Source: Nematostella vectensis
Lineage: Eukaryota; Cnidaria; Anthozoa; Actiniaria; Edwardsiidae
Reading direction: 5' to 3'
NCBI RefSeq assembly: GCF_932526225.1
Contig: NC_064043.1
Coordinates: forward strand, 3,683,001-3,747,000
DNA length: 64,000 bases
The notes beneath the pieces are model-generated. The model saw nothing but the letters and a program-made list of their open reading frames with translations. It did no database searches and had not been told where the DNA came from. Position 1 is the stretch's first letter, and each line of letters opens with the position of its first letter. Positions 25,302-37,098 of this stretch are shown piece after piece. A program made the position numbers and the translations under genes.

Positions 25302-26100
25302 CAAGAAGGTCCAAGCAGAGGGAACTACCTATGGATCTGGCCAGTTTTAGGCAGTTTGACTATGTCTTTGTGACAGAATTTTAGCCAAGTGGACAATTAA
25401 AACTTTAAGTCTCATTTACTCAAAATATGCTTTTTACCACATATGCGTATAGCTCAACAGTTCTCTTTCAAAAACTATAGCACTGACTGCAGTAAAATTT
25501 GCTGCAATAACTCCCAAATAGTTGTTTTATTTTATAGACTAAAAAAATTGAAACTTTTAAAAATTTTGGTTTTTATATAGGATTTTATTTATGGACCTGA
25601 ACTGGATATACGGTGACTTTAAATAATCAATATAATTGATAATATCCTAATAATAATCTTGATATTTTTTTAGTCCATAACACAGGTCCAACTATGTGGA
25701 ACATATTTTATGAGTCTTCTCTTTAGTGGTTCAAGAGCTAGAACCGTTGGCGTGGGGCTATTAAAATGATCTTTAAGGGGCGTTGGCTGGTTACCATAGC
25801 AACTGATAGTAAATAAAATACCATTAAACAATTTTTTTTGAAGTACTATTTAATTGCAACAAAATGGAAAAATATCAATTCTAAAGGTCTCATTCCACCT
25901 AACTTAGTTATAACGTTCCTGTCTGAATCATAATTAAGGAAGCTTCCAAAGATAAAATGTAGCAACTTCAAATAGTGGCGTTAGTTCTTGACTTTCCTTC
26001 CATGCAATGTACAACCTCATTCGTCAGTGCACCTAGTCAGACCCAGGCGCTTGAGGGACTTATTCTTGAAGGGAAGGAGGGAAGGGGGGGAGCGCGCTTA
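25302..26100. other. 3' flank of the transposase element
   Basis: AT-rich, probably the 3' untranslated and terminal part of the transposon. No inverted terminus pairing with the 5' flank could be found by eye. No gene seen. Confidence 0.4.
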
Positions 26101-26104
26101 TTCC

Positions 26105-26215
26105 GTAGAGGCACTTATTAATAAATGCTGTCCATGCCCAAATGCGAGGTTAATAGACTCTACCGACTGGTGCCAATGTGTGCTATGCTAGTGTGCTTTA
26201 GAAATGCCCCCTCCA
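26105..26215 (+). repeat. Penelope/retrozyme-related repeat fragment, left copy
   Basis: Shares GGTTAATAGACT, ACCGACT(G/A)GTGCCAATG and TGTGCTATGCTAGTG with 30928-31040. It also shares the 3' half of the hammerhead-bearing repeats at 54699-54929 and 55055-55283 (GACTGGTGCCAATGTGTG). The hammerhead core itself is missing here. The two copies at 26.1 and 30.9 kb are in direct orientation and bracket the palindromic composite. Confidence 0.7.
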
Positions 26216-26264
26216 AGGAATAGGTGTCTGAGAGCTAAAGGCCATAACTACATTCTGCCTCGTG

Positions 26265-26572
26265 TACATACTGAGCGCAACAAATTTTTTGTTCAGAACA
26301 AAAATACCATCTTTTGCCAGGAGATAGCCCTTGATGACCTTAGTATTCTGTGAAAGTTTGAAACGAATAAATAAATATTTTTGGCTTGAGAGGGGAAAAT
26401 GTATTTTTCGAAAAAAAAAATAAATAAAGCCGGGCAGCAAAAATCAAACTTGATTAATAGAAATTATATAAGTGTACATATTTGGATTAGGTCGTTGGTA
26501 GTTTTAGTATTTTCCTTAATTTTTAACAGATTTTTCAATTATTTTCTGTTTTTCGTACTCCGTAAATAAGCC
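26265..26572. repeat. Outer arm A of a nested palindrome
   Basis: The reverse complement matches 30391-30725. Shared blocks include AATTTTTTGTTCAGAACA, ATCAAGGGCTATCTCCTGG read on the other strand, and CGTACTCCGTAA / TTACGGAGTACG at the inner junction. Without the inserted 2.4-kb element it would run straight on into arm B. Confidence 0.85.
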
Positions 26573-27190
26573 CGGAAACCGAGGCCTATATCTTGCATGG
26601 GACTTGGAATTGCACAATTCTTTTCAATCTAGGTATACAGCACTTATTGTACTTCCAATTTATCAAATAAAATTTTGTGGCAATTAAAAACACGAGTTTT
26701 GATGAGGCGATAAACAGCCCCCACTGAGCGCTCATATTTCAATAATTGCGAGACAATGGCTGTCGTAAGAGCACATACCTTTGCATCGACGCACCTTTTA
26801 TCGCCAAAATAAGTTCATATAAATGCGAACGTGGTCCTGGTAGACTCTAAATAACATCTTAAAAGGCGTATCTAACCGTAGAAGTTCAAAAGAGCACTCG
26901 ATAACGACATGGCAACCATTCGATCGACCCCGAATTATACGCAATCGTACGCCACGCTTCCCGTCGAATTTAATCCTTTAAAGAAAGCTGTACTAGAAAC
27001 ATTACAGTTTCCCCGCGTAGGAACTAATTTTGGTTCTATTTTTTTGTAGCTTGTAAGAGATTGTTTGCCGTTTTTTTTACGAATATGATGTCGTCTTTGT
27101 ATTACGGATTTCGCCGCCAAGTAAACTGTCAGCGATATAAACAATGAATGCGTGACAACACCACAGGAAGCCCATGTAAGCACAGTTAGT
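26573..27190. repeat. Inner arm B of a nested palindrome
   Basis: The reverse complement matches 27351-27975 at high identity (for example GCCCGGAAA(C)CGAGG against CCTCGTTTTCCGGGC, and ATGTAAGCACAGTTAGTTA against TAACTAACTGTGCTTACAT). Each arm carries the same short open frame running outward from the loop (MLTWA(S/F)CGVVTHSLF), about 81 codons. It has no recognised domain, so I treat it as part of the repeat. Confidence 0.9.
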
Positions 27191-27350
27191 TAAAAAAACA
27201 CGTTTTTGCCGTGTACTTATATATCTTTTTCCAGTTCTATCGCTGATATAATAAACTATAAAATACACGCAACAGACTTCGTGTCAAGGTATCTGTTTAT
27301 TGTGAAACAGAGCCATAATAAAATGTTATGTTGATTCCGGCTGTACACTA

Positions 27351-27975
27351 CTAACTAACTGTGCTTACATGGGCTTTCTGTGGTGTTGTCACGCATTCAT
27401 TGTTTATATCGTTGACAGTTAACTCAGCGGCGAAATCCGGATACAAAGACGGCCTCAAATTGGTAAAAAAACGGCAAGAAATCTCTTACAAGCTACAAAC
27501 AATAGAACCAAAATTAGTTCCTACACGAGGAAACTGTAATGTCTCTAGTACAGCTTTCTATGAAGGACTAAATTCGACGGGAAGCGTGGCGTACGATTGC
27601 GTATAATTCGAGGTCGATCGAATGGTTTACCTAGCGTTATCGAGTGCTCTTTTGAACTTCTACGGTTAGATACGCCTCGTAAGATGTTATTTAGAGTCTA
27701 CCAGGACCACGTTTCGCATTTATATGAACTTATTTTGGCCATAAAAGGTGCCCTGATGCAAAGGTATGTGCTCTTACGACAGCCATTGTCTTGCAATTGT
27801 TGAAATATGAGCGCTCAGTGGGGGCTGTTTATCGCCTCATCAAAACTCGTGTTTTTAATTGCCACAAAATTTTATTTGATATATTGGAAGTACAATACGT
27901 GCTGTATACCTAGAGTGAAAAGAATTGTGCAATTCCACGTCCCATGGAAGATATCGACCTCGTTTTCCGGGCTTA
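27351..27975. repeat. Inner arm B' of a nested palindrome
   Basis: The inverted partner of 26573-27190, separated from it by a single-copy loop of about 160 bp (27191-27350). It ends at CCGGGCTTAT, exactly where the 2.4-kb element begins. Small indels between the two outward frames show the arms have drifted slightly. Confidence 0.9.
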
Positions 27976-30390
27976 TAGCGGAGCCAGCGCGGCCGTAGGC
28001 CGCGCGCGGAGCTCCATAGGTATAGAAATATGGTATAACTATGCGACTTGGTTTTGTGGTCATCGCGCGGGTACCCTGTGGTGTCACTCGCCAGCCAGCC
28101 AGCCAGTCAGTCAGCCGCGCAACTCCCAGGCCTCACTCGGCCCCGTAATGGCGGCTTAATACAAGCACAAAGCAAGGGAAAAGTTCTTGTCATGCGTTGA
28201 TTATTTCTTTTTGCCTCAAATTTTGTGACTTAAGGATAAAGTCAATTAGAGGAGATCTACTAACATTCAATCACGCCAAGATTTATGTAAGGATATGTCT
28301 GGTTTTTGCTAGTAAATTTAAGTAAGTAATAGTTCACATTAAAAAGCGAACAAAACCACAAAAAAGCGACAAAATTCAAGGTGAGTTTCAGACGACGATT
28401 TCTTTTGTCTATTGAGATTATAACAGTTATTGGGCTTTTTGTTGTCCTTTTTGTTTGCTTTGAGAATGAGCATAACACCTTTTGTTTTGACTTCTTTGTT
28501 CTATCTTTATTCTTGATTCTGTTGAAATATTTCATAAAGGCTAACCAATATCGTGTTGCATTTGTCATATACTGGTAAAGAAGACCGTTCTTGTCTTTAT
28601 ATCCTGTGCTCTTAGTCCTAAGAAGATACATATCCTTAGAAGATACAGCAACTTTTTCAACTTACAAGAGAAATTTTCCTTACCGAGGATAAAAACAAAA
28701 CAAAATTCAACCCCTGTTGCCAATAGGTATTGTTATTGTCTGCATCTTACATCTCATGTGTTTATTATTATTTTTTCAAATATTTGTGGAAATTAGTCAG
28801 ATTATAAATGTCTTGATGAAAAGATTGTTTTGAAAGAAATTTTACTCTTTTATGAACCAGGGACTACCTGAGGGCCAAGATGAATGCTAAAGACTGGAAG
28901 ACATGAGAATTGAAAACCATGTCTTGAAAGACATGTATGAAAGACAGTACGGAGTTCTTATTCACTAGTCATTTGATACCCCCACACACATGGTCCCAGG
29001 AAAGGGTGGGGGATTAGACTTTAATAAAAGCCTGTTTCCAAGTTAAGAGTCAAAAACAATCAATACCACCACCCCTCTTGATATATTCTGGTTAAAAAGT
29101 AATCTAAAACCCCACATTAACCCCTGGCTTCCCCAGGACCATAAGGGAGGGGGCTCAAATGAGTAGGGCATTACTATGTGATTCAGCAGTAGGACCATAA
29201 GGTAGGGGGCTCAAATGACTAGGGCATTACTATGTGATTCAGCAGTACACACTCAATAGGGTTTTTTTTAGAACAAGATACTTATATTATATTATAAAAC
29301 TAAAAACAAACTTTTGCTTTTTAAATAATAAATCTGTATCTTTATTAACCTAAAGATAATGGGAAAGGGGATATTTTAGGAAAGTACAGAATATAATTAT
29401 CACATTATTGTTATTATATTTTCTTTTCAAACATTTAAAGAAGAGTCATATTCTTTCTTTTCCTTCTCCCTGTTGACTTTTTTTAGGCAATTGATGCTCT
29501 TTGCTATTTCCCCTCTACACCAAAAATAAATTAATGAACAGATTTGATTTTTAAATTAGAAATTTTCATTTAGTACTTTCACTTATATCTTCTTTTTAGG
29601 GTTTCCTTTCCAAGTCTCTTTTCCATTACATTTATTTTAAAGGTTTAGATTTATTTCATTGGAATGGTTGGATCCAGGGTTTCTAAAAACACCAAAATAT
29701 AATGCATTACTGGGTGTATATGAAAGGGTTTGGTTTGAAATTAGAAGTTAGCATTTTAGCACTGTCAGTGATGCCTTAGATGTTTTTTAGGATTTGCTTC
29801 CAAAGTCAATCTGTTTTTTCTTCATTGCATTCATTTTAGAGTAGGGCACCAACAACAAGGCCACTATATGGTAAATGGTGGGTGCACCAATATGTAATGC
29901 ATGAAAGGAGATATATTTTCGGATTTTAATTTCCAGACATTTTTCTGAATATTCGGTCCAATGAAGGAGAGAATCGCCACTAAATCAATACATAAAAATT
30001 ACAGTATGGCATCTAAACAGTCTAAATATATTATTTCAAATCTGTGGAATGCTGTTACATCCATGACCTATTCTGCACAAGGGCAAAGCTTGTCGGAGTA
30101 TTGTTTTGATTAAAAAAATATATTTATAAACTTCTATGATGGGACATAAGAATTTACCATTAGACTCTTGACAACTTTGACAGCCATATTCACACCAGGA
30201 ATTGTGTTTGTTAACTTTGATGTACTGCATAATTTAAATTATTGAATAAGGCCTGGATCCATTTGGTTGGTACAATAAATAAATCTCAGTAGAGAGCAGG
30301 ATCCTAGATCCCCCAATAATACCTTTGATCAGTCAACACAAAAGGTGTTTATGCTGGCTCCGCTTTTAGGCAGTGCCTAAATCTATATAT
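27976..30390. mobile_element. 2.4-kb non-autonomous element D, copy 1
   Basis: Almost identical to 38601-41007. It starts AGCGGAGCCAGC and, near the other end, has the perfect inverse GCTGGCTCCGCT, giving 12-bp inverted termini. The left end also has a hairpin GCGCGGCCGTAGGCCGCGC. The right end carries a small palindrome AGGCAGTGCCT and CTATATATT outside the inverted repeat. A CAGC microsatellite lies near 28090. Open frames inside (the longest about 123 codons, minus strand) are not conserved in frame between the two copies, so I see no coding gene. Superfamily undetermined. Confidence 0.85.
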
Positions 30391-30725
30391 TTTACGGAGT
30401 ACGAAAAACAAAAAATAATTGAAAAATCTGTTAAAAATTTTGAAAAATACTAAAACTACCAACGACCTAATCCAAATATCTGTAATTATATATTTTCTAT
30501 CAATCAAGTTTGATTTTTGCCTCCCGGCTTAATTTTGTTTTTTTAGACATTTTCTGTTCAAGTCGAAAAATACCGAAAAATCGCTAATTATATTCGGAAA
30601 ATACATTTTCCCCTCTGAAGCCATAAATATTTATCCGATTCGTTTCAAACTTTCACAGAATACTAAGGTCATCAAGGGCTATCTCCTGGTAAAAGATTGT
30701 ATTTTTGTTCTGAACAAAAAATTTC
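30391..30725. repeat. Outer arm A' of a nested palindrome
   Basis: The inverted partner of 26265-26572, separated from arm B' only by element D. The junctions TTAT/D/TTTACGG reconstitute the uninterrupted sequence of the opposite arm to within a base or two. Confidence 0.85.
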
Positions 30726-30927
30726 TTGGTCTGAGACGGTCACTCTTAAGCGTTGTTTTATAAACAGATGCCTTTTTAATTTTGTAAAGACCTAATCCAG
30801 TACATAGATCTCTAATGTAGTATCCAGTAATGTTTATGAATTTACAAATAATAGTTTTGGTTGAATTGTAAAGATACACGTTTGCCTGTTACTATTGTTT
30901 TAATAAATATCTTATCTATCTATCTAT

Positions 30928-31040
30928 ATGGGGGAGGCACTTATTAATAAGTGCTGTCCGTGGCCCAACGGCACGGTTAATAGACTGTACCGACTAGTGC
31001 CAATGTGTGCTATGCTAGTGCGCTTATTTGGGGGAGGCGC
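30928..31040 (+). repeat. Penelope/retrozyme-related repeat fragment, right copy
   Basis: A direct copy of 26105-26215. It keeps GTGCTGTCC, which corresponds to the stem III-GUC cleavage-site segment of the hammerheads at 54.8 and 55.2 kb, but lacks the CUGANGA core, so it cannot be an active ribozyme. Confidence 0.65.
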
Positions 31041-31421
31041 TTATTCGAGCAAATACTAAAACCGGAAGGGCGGACAAGTACTGTGGGATACCGTGGTCTT
31101 TGCAATTATTTACTTGGACTTCCTGTGGCATGAGGTGTTATCGGAGGTACATCTTCTTTACAAGGTTGGTGTTTAATGTTACCACGTCAAATGTACTGTC
31201 ACCCGGTAAAATAATCTTTCGTTCATTATGATATGACTAAAAAAAGCACCGTCGAAGTATGTTGCTCGCGTTTACTGTAAAATAGAGTAGGCTTAGCTGC
31301 GCTGTCTTTTCGAATGTTAGCCCTATTGAAAAAAAAAATGCTAAAGAACATTGTTCCCGAGCTCCGCATTGAGCCAGTGTCTTATTCTATATATTGTAAT
31401 AACCTTTTTCCTCCGCCTAAG

Positions 31422-31422
<1 letters not shown>
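31041..31422. other. No gene recognised
   Basis: Short open frames only, no repeats of note. It bridges the palindromic composite and the retrotransposon 3' ends. Confidence 0.4.
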
Positions 31423-31502
<80 letters not shown>

Positions 31503-31638
31503 CTTTATTATCAAAGGATAAGAATACATATCTTATGTTACAATCAATTTTAAAAAATAAGACAAACTACTAAGTTACATTAAATGTTTGAATGCAATTC
31601 TTGAATCGTTCAGTTTTTACATTTGGTGTTATATATGT

Positions 31639-31640
<2 letters not shown>
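31423..31640 (-). mobile_element. 3' end of a non-LTR retrotransposon with (ATT)n tail
   Basis: Read on the minus strand, a short AT-rich 3' sequence ending CAAAGATTATT-like and ATAAAGATTATT runs into about 27 ATT units (31423-31502). A microsatellite 3' tail of this kind is typical of CR1/L2-type elements. Only about 140 bp of body is present, so this is a severely truncated copy. Confidence 0.45.
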
Positions 31641-31673
<33 letters not shown>

Positions 31674-31779
31674 TTAATATTTATATAGCGCATTTTCCAT
31701 ATGCCCAAATGCACTTTACAATTTCAAAAATAAATTACATATAAATAAATATTATACCATTTAAAAATACAATCCAAGA

Positions 31780-32200
31780 CGATAAAAGTGTAACTATAAA
31801 TATTAAAAGAGATTATGACTAAATATAAGAAATGTTAAAATTGTAACTATAAATATATAAAAGATTATGACTGAATTTAAGAAATGTTAAAATTGTAACT
31901 ATAAATATATAAAAGATTATGACTAAATATAAGCAATGTAAAAAGTGTAACTATAAATATATAAAAGATTATGACTAAATATAAGCAATGTTAAAATTGT
32001 AACTATAAATATATAAAAGATTATGACTAAATATAAGAAATGTTAAAATAGTAACTATAAATATATAAAAGATTATGACTAAATATAAGAAATGTTAAAA
32101 TTGTAACTATAAATATATAAAGGATTATGACTAAATATAAGCAATGTTAAAAGTGTAACTGTAAATATATAAAAGATTATGGCTAAATATAGGCAATGTT
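31780..32200. repeat. 52-bp tandem repeat in the retrotransposon 3' UTR
   Basis: About eight copies of a 52-bp AT-rich unit including TGTAACTATAAATATATAAA and GATTATGACTAAATATAAG. It lies between the end of the RT frame and the microsatellite tail of the CR1-like element, so it expanded inside its 3' UTR. Confidence 0.9.
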
Positions 32201-33434
32201 GCTTGGACTGGGACAGATGTGCAGTTTTTAATATCAAATCCGCACACCCGGAAGGCCCTCAGGCCGTAAAAAATAAGTTTATGTGCCGGCTGCGCCAATA
32301 AAAATTGACTCGCGGACTTAAGTGCTCGCTTTGGTTGGTCTGTTGGTAGAAACATATTAGATCACTTATGTATTCTGAAGCCATGCCGTGAATAGCCTTA
32401 TAAAGAAGTAAAACCTTAAAATCAATACGCTGCTGCACAGGGAGCCAATGTAATTGCCTTAAATCTGGCGTATACGATCGTATTTCTTCGTAAACGTAAT
32501 GAGTCGCGCAGCTGAGTTGAGTACATATTGGAGGCGCTTGATGAGATAGTCTGGCAGACAGACCAAAAGGGCATTACAACTATCTAGTCTGAATGTCACA
32601 AGAGCATGTACTAATTTATCTTTTGAGTCGAGGCTAAGGTGTTTGCGCACATGTGAAATGTTTCTTGTATCATAAAAAAGCTGATTTGCATATTTCACTA
32701 ACGTGAGTCTCATAGTTCAAGGTGCGGTCAAATATCACGCCAAGGTTCCGTGCACAATCAGATGTAGTTACAGAAGTGCCTGCGACCGAGACCTCATGAA
32801 GTGATGGCTGGGGGCGATGCTTCGAATGGATTACCAGCAGCTCTGTCTTGTCGTTGTTTAGCTTTAGGTTGTTAGCCAGTATCCAAGAATCGATGTCATT
32901 GAGAAAGGCTTCCATCTTAGTTCGCTCGCTTGTTACCTCTCCAGCGGACTTAAAGCTTAGGTATATCTGGGTGTCATCAGCGTACATGTGATATCCAATT
33001 CCATGCCTTCGAAGGATAGCGCCAAGAGGGGTGGTGTAGATGAGGTACAGAATTGGCCCTAACACCGATCCTTGAGGTAGGCCGCATGTCAGGGGCCGGC
33101 TTGAGGATAATCAGCTGCCAATCTGGACAAACTGGGTACGACCGGAAAGGTAGGACTGAAACCACTAGTGTACTGGCTTGTCAAGCGGTGCCAACACTGG
33201 TCGAAAGCCTCGACAACAGTATGGAGTGATCTGCAGTGTCGAATGCTGAAGAAAGATCGAGCAATAGTAGCATGACACAGCCTCCATCGGCGATGACTCG
33301 CACGACATCATTCTGGACCCTCAAGTAGTGCGGTTTCGGTGATATAGATCTCTTTATAAGCTGACTGGAGCAGTTCCTCCAAGTTGTTGTCCCGCACGAC
33401 ATTACGGAAAAACATGAGTGACGCTTCAAATAAG

Positions 33435-33770
33435 CTCATTTCAGATCTAATAAGGCGGAAAATTTCTCTAAGTACTTAGTGAGTAATAGCAAACAAAATA
33501 TCAAATGCGACTTTTTTTTAAATTGATGCGACTTTTTGTAAAGTGTCATTGAAATTTGAGCTTTTCGTCCCTGAGCTCATACATAGCGCAAGGATAATCA
33601 AGGAAAAAATATCTTAAAAAGCAAAATTCTGGTAAGTGCACTTGGGCCTCACGTTATTTTTGTTTTAAAAATAAGTCCGTAATACAAGGAACCTAAAGAC
33701 ACTGAAGAAATTGTGTCTACTCTATCTATCTGGAATTGCGCGTTTTCCAGGTATTTCCGTCGCGACAGCT
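33435..33770. mobile_element. Short repeat inserted in the RT, copy 1
   Basis: Homologous to 36045-36380: both contain AAGTACTTAGTGAGTAATAG, CAAACAAAATAT(C/G)AAATGCG and CATACATAGCGCAAGGAT. In this copy it interrupts the reverse transcriptase between the finger and motif-A blocks, so it arrived after the retrotransposon. No coding capacity. Confidence 0.75.
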
Positions 33771-34744
33771 TTCTCGCAAGTTTTTGCAAGAAACATGAGA
33801 TTCGAGATGGGACGGTGGTTGTTGAAGACCTCATGATCCAGCGAAGGTTTCTTTAAGCGAAAGTCTTAGCAGGCCTCTCTGCATGTTTTCTGTCAATACA
33901 CCGCTTTGAAGCGAATAGTTTACCACCTTGGTAATAAATGGCAGCATTGTGTCATGGCAGCCCTTTAGTACAGTTGCCGGCATTGGGTCCAACGCGCAGG
34001 ATTTCAAACTTGATTTTGCGAGAATATCTGATACCTCTTCGCATGAGACTTGCTTAAAACAGTCAAACTTTGGGCCGCAATATACAGCGTCTGCCGGTGG
34101 TTTGACAGGGCCACTCCTACTAGCATGCAGCTCAGTGCGAATGGCTGTGAATCGAATTTTATATATTGTAATACTCAAGTGTATTAAGGCTTGGATCCTA
34201 AGCTAAAACAGTTGAAATTTTGAAAGTTGCCTAGTGAGTTAAAAAAAAAAAGAGTAAGTTTTGAAAGTGAGTTAAAATTGCCTTAAATGCACCATTTTTG
34301 GTCAAAACATCAAACTCGGCAATGTTAGCTGATTGGTAATATTTTATTTTGAGTGATGACGTCATCCAGCCGATCACGTGACTTTTGCAAATCAATATTT
34401 AAAAAAAATTATCCGCTGGTGGATACGCTATGAAAAAGAAAACACGTCTGCACACTGGTGTCTTAACCGGCAAGAAAAGTTTAGCCTTTCGGTCACAAAT
34501 CAACATTTTAATTCGCAGCAGGTTAACGGCAGAGAAAATTCCGTTAGTTTTGTTTAGATTAAGGGTGAAAGCAAAATCAGCTATCTAATGGGCTATTCAG
34601 TTTGCGTAATACGACGACAACAGATATGATTACAGCGGTTTAGTTGCCGTAATATCATAGTGCTGTTTACGGTTTTTTGTGATTACTCAGGTGTTTCATT
34701 AGCAAGTGCGATTGCGCGTCCATCGATTCCCGTCACTTGTGATG

Positions 34745-34779
34745 TGACGTCATTAGCGCCAAACAAACAGACTATAAAT
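34745..34779 (+). promoter_or_regulatory. CRE-TATA promoter upstream of the 150-aa gene
   Basis: A full palindromic CRE TGACGTCA (34745-34752) is followed at a spacing of 28 bp by TATAAAT (34773-34779). The predicted start is near 34800-34810, giving a 5' UTR of about 250 nt before the ATG at 35058. The same CRE-to-TATA spacing (26 bp) occurs at the GPCR promoter. A second TGACGTCA lies farther upstream at 34357-34364, next to a CACGTG E-box. Confidence 0.5.
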
Positions 34780-35057
34780 CGGGCCTGTTTGAACTTACAT
34801 CCTCATAACAGCACTAGAAGCCAGCTAGAAACGGTTAAAACTCTTACACTAGTATATAATCGCAGTCAGAATATCTCACTGAAGAAAATTGATCTAGTTT
34901 TTTTGGACTTCTTGACGTCTGCCTTGATAGCGAAAATCAGTGACGCTGTCTCGACGGTTATCTTTTCTTCCTGTCTTTAATCTCTATTTTTCAGCATTGA
35001 AATTCATGTAGAGAGTTGGCTATAAAAAGGTGATCGTCTACTGCGTAGTCATACGGC

Positions 35058-35510
35058 ATGTCAAGCTTAAAAAAGAGGCTTTGTTCAAGATTTAGCAAAG
35101 GGAACTTGTACTCCAAAGTAGAATCAAATATCAAAGAAGAACCCAAGAAAATGCAAAAAGAGGTAGACACGTTTAACGTGGTTGAATCTACGGGGGAGGA
35201 AAGCTCGAGCAAAACTGTATGTGAGTTTAGAGCAGAATTGTTTGATTCAACAATAGAGAAGAATGATCTCTTCAAAAAGGAGAGCAAAAGTATCAATTCA
35301 CCGGAAGATGATGAAGATAGAGGTGCGGCACGGACGCAAAAAAGGTCATCCGCTTCTCTGGACAAAGTTCTGAAAATCTTAAGACCACGACGAAGGGATG
35401 CTATTTGCGAGGAAATGGAAAGAGGTATTCGGAATAAAGACATGACATTACGGCAGTACCGAAAATACCTCGCCACGAATTCAATACTCATGGAGCTGAA
35501 AATGATGTAA
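35058..35510 (+). CDS. Hypothetical protein, 150 aa, basic and charged
   Basis: I do not recognise this protein. It starts at an ATG, runs 150 codons, and is rich in Lys, Glu and Ser. An acidic middle (PEDDEDR, 82-88) is followed by a basic C-terminal third, with KRSSAS (95-100), ILRPRRRD (107-114) and a predicted helical segment to LRQYRKYL (131-138). There is no signal peptide or membrane segment, so it is probably nuclear or cytosolic (inference). Three AATAAA signals lie about 300 bp downstream (35807, 35823, 35833) and a CRE-TATA promoter about 280 bp upstream. Together these make a short single-exon gene plausible. It lies in the same orientation as the next ORF, with which it shares a charged, helix-rich style but no alignable stretch. 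It could be a lineage-specific gene or a last exon. Confidence 0.55.
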   Translation: MSSLKKRLCSRFSKGNLYSKVESNIKEEPKKMQKEVDTFNVVESTGEESSSKTVCEFRAELFDSTIEKNDLFKKESKSINSPEDDEDRGAARTQKRSSASLDKVLKILRPRRRDAICEEMERGIRNKDMTLRQYRKYLATNSILMELKMM

Positions 35511-36044
35511 ATGTGAAAATGATGTGTAACAAAACTACGCGAATAGAAGTCATAAACACTGTACGTTTACGAAGGTGTTGCCGATGAATGTACATTTGAA
35601 ACTATAATCTCCAATGTTTGAAAAAAATGCATCCTTAGTAAATTTGTAAATTGGCTTGACATTTCTACTATATATGTCATTACCACATGCAGAATTCAAC
35701 AAAACCCGATGTATTTGTTGATTACTCGAGCCACCTGGCTCATGTACACAAACCTAGAACACGTCCCTGACATTACGATAGGCCATGTTGCGATAGTAAT
35801 ATTCAAAATAAACACAACCTGTAAATAAATGTAAATAAAATGTCACGTTTAAAGGTTGTAATAACATTGCGACATTCACCAATCGATTAAACCATATGCG
35901 GAATTTCATCAAGAGAACAATGTCTGCTTCCTATGATTAATACAGGCGCGTTGCTAGGGAGAGGAGGGGCGTTGCTAGGGATGAGGGGCGTGACTAGGGA
36001 TAAGAAGGGGGCCGTAGTAGCTGCTTTTTTTCGTGTTCATGGAC

Positions 36045-36380
36045 ATTTCGCATCAGATAAGGCGGGAAATGTCTCGAAGTACTTAGTGAGTAATAGCAAA
36101 CAAAATATGAAATGCGACTTTTTTTTAAATTGATTCGTCTTTTTGTATCATTGAAATTTGAAATGTTCGTCCCTGAGCCCATACATAGCGCAAGGATGAT
36201 CAAGGAAGAAATTATTTTAAAAAGCCAGAATCTGGGAATTTCCATTTCGTCGGCCTCACGTTTATTTGTGTTTTGAAAATCATTCCGGAATAAAAGGAAC
36301 CGATGACCATTGTAAGAAATTGTGTCTTCTTTCTCTATCTCGAATTGCGCATTTTATAGGTTTCCGTCGCAGCCATCGAA
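36045..36380. mobile_element. Short repeat, copy 2 of the RT-interrupting element
   Basis: Same family as 33435-33770, in the same orientation, with indels and about 10-15% visible divergence. It lies between the two hypothetical genes. A fragment ending CAAAAATCCTGGATCCGCCTG follows near 36460-36481 and looks like a solo MITE end. Confidence 0.7.
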
Positions 36381-37098
36381 AATGGCCGCCAGAAACCACA
36401 GGAAGACCAAAAGGTCGCTTAGGATCCGTTAAGCTTTGTCTATTGGCCCCCTCCCCCTTCAAAAATCCTGGATCCGCCTGCGAGCAAATACTAAAATCAA
36501 ATGATATAAAACGAGTCGCCTGTAAAGTCTCGTGTCTGATATGATTATGTAAATTCATTTATCCGCCGACCGCGTTAATAAAAAGATTAACGGAGATAAA
36601 AGGAAATAAACGTTGAAAAATAAAATAAAAAAGAGCGAGAAATAGGTTTTAACTGGTTGATCTTGTCATGATCTCGGATAATCTCTTTGGGAAAGAAAGT
36701 GGTGTACTCTAAGTCGAGACAAGATCGACAAGAAATTTAAATACTGTGGAGCACCATCAGATTGCCTTTTCGGTCATACCTTTCTCCTGAAAACAGATCA
36801 CTAAATTGTAATGGGTTTGTCTTTTGTCTAAAAGTGTCGTAGTTACCGTCTTTGCGTCAGCTTAATAAACTCTGATTAAGTGAGTTTTGTTGGGTCATCT
36901 TCTGACTGAGTGACACTTCGCACATTCTGAAAGACCAGTGTTTACTTAAAACAGCCAAATCAAACGAAAATTTGGCATACGAATCAGTAATAAGCTAGTT
37001 ACGCCAGAAGTGAACTACAGTGAAGGATTGAAGCCCAAATTATCGGTTCTACGAGATATTTAGGTATTTTTGGTACCATCATAAATGTGCGTCATATC

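Larger units (their letters stand above)
31640..34178 (-). mobile_element. CR1-like non-LTR retrotransposon, decayed
   Basis: Reverse-transcriptase pieces lie on the minus strand in order. 34178-33831: SLKSCALDPMPATVLKGC, finger region. 33429-33181: [16 protein letters not shown], palm motif A. 33065-32670: [14 protein letters not shown] and the catalytic YADDTQIYL, then [12 protein letters not shown]. 32713-32459: HVRKHLS and LDSCNALLVCLP, thumb/C-terminal region. The 3' end of the ORF and UTR follow to about 31640, ending in an ATT microsatellite. The frame changes between blocks and there are stops, and a separate 0.4-kb repeat sits between the finger and palm blocks. The 5' part, including any endonuclease, is missing. 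No activity is expected. Family placement rests on the order and wording of these motifs. Confidence 0.88.

Noticed and set aside
31314-31553. Poly-Asn or poly-Ile protein
   Set aside because: An artefact of translating an AAT/ATT microsatellite.
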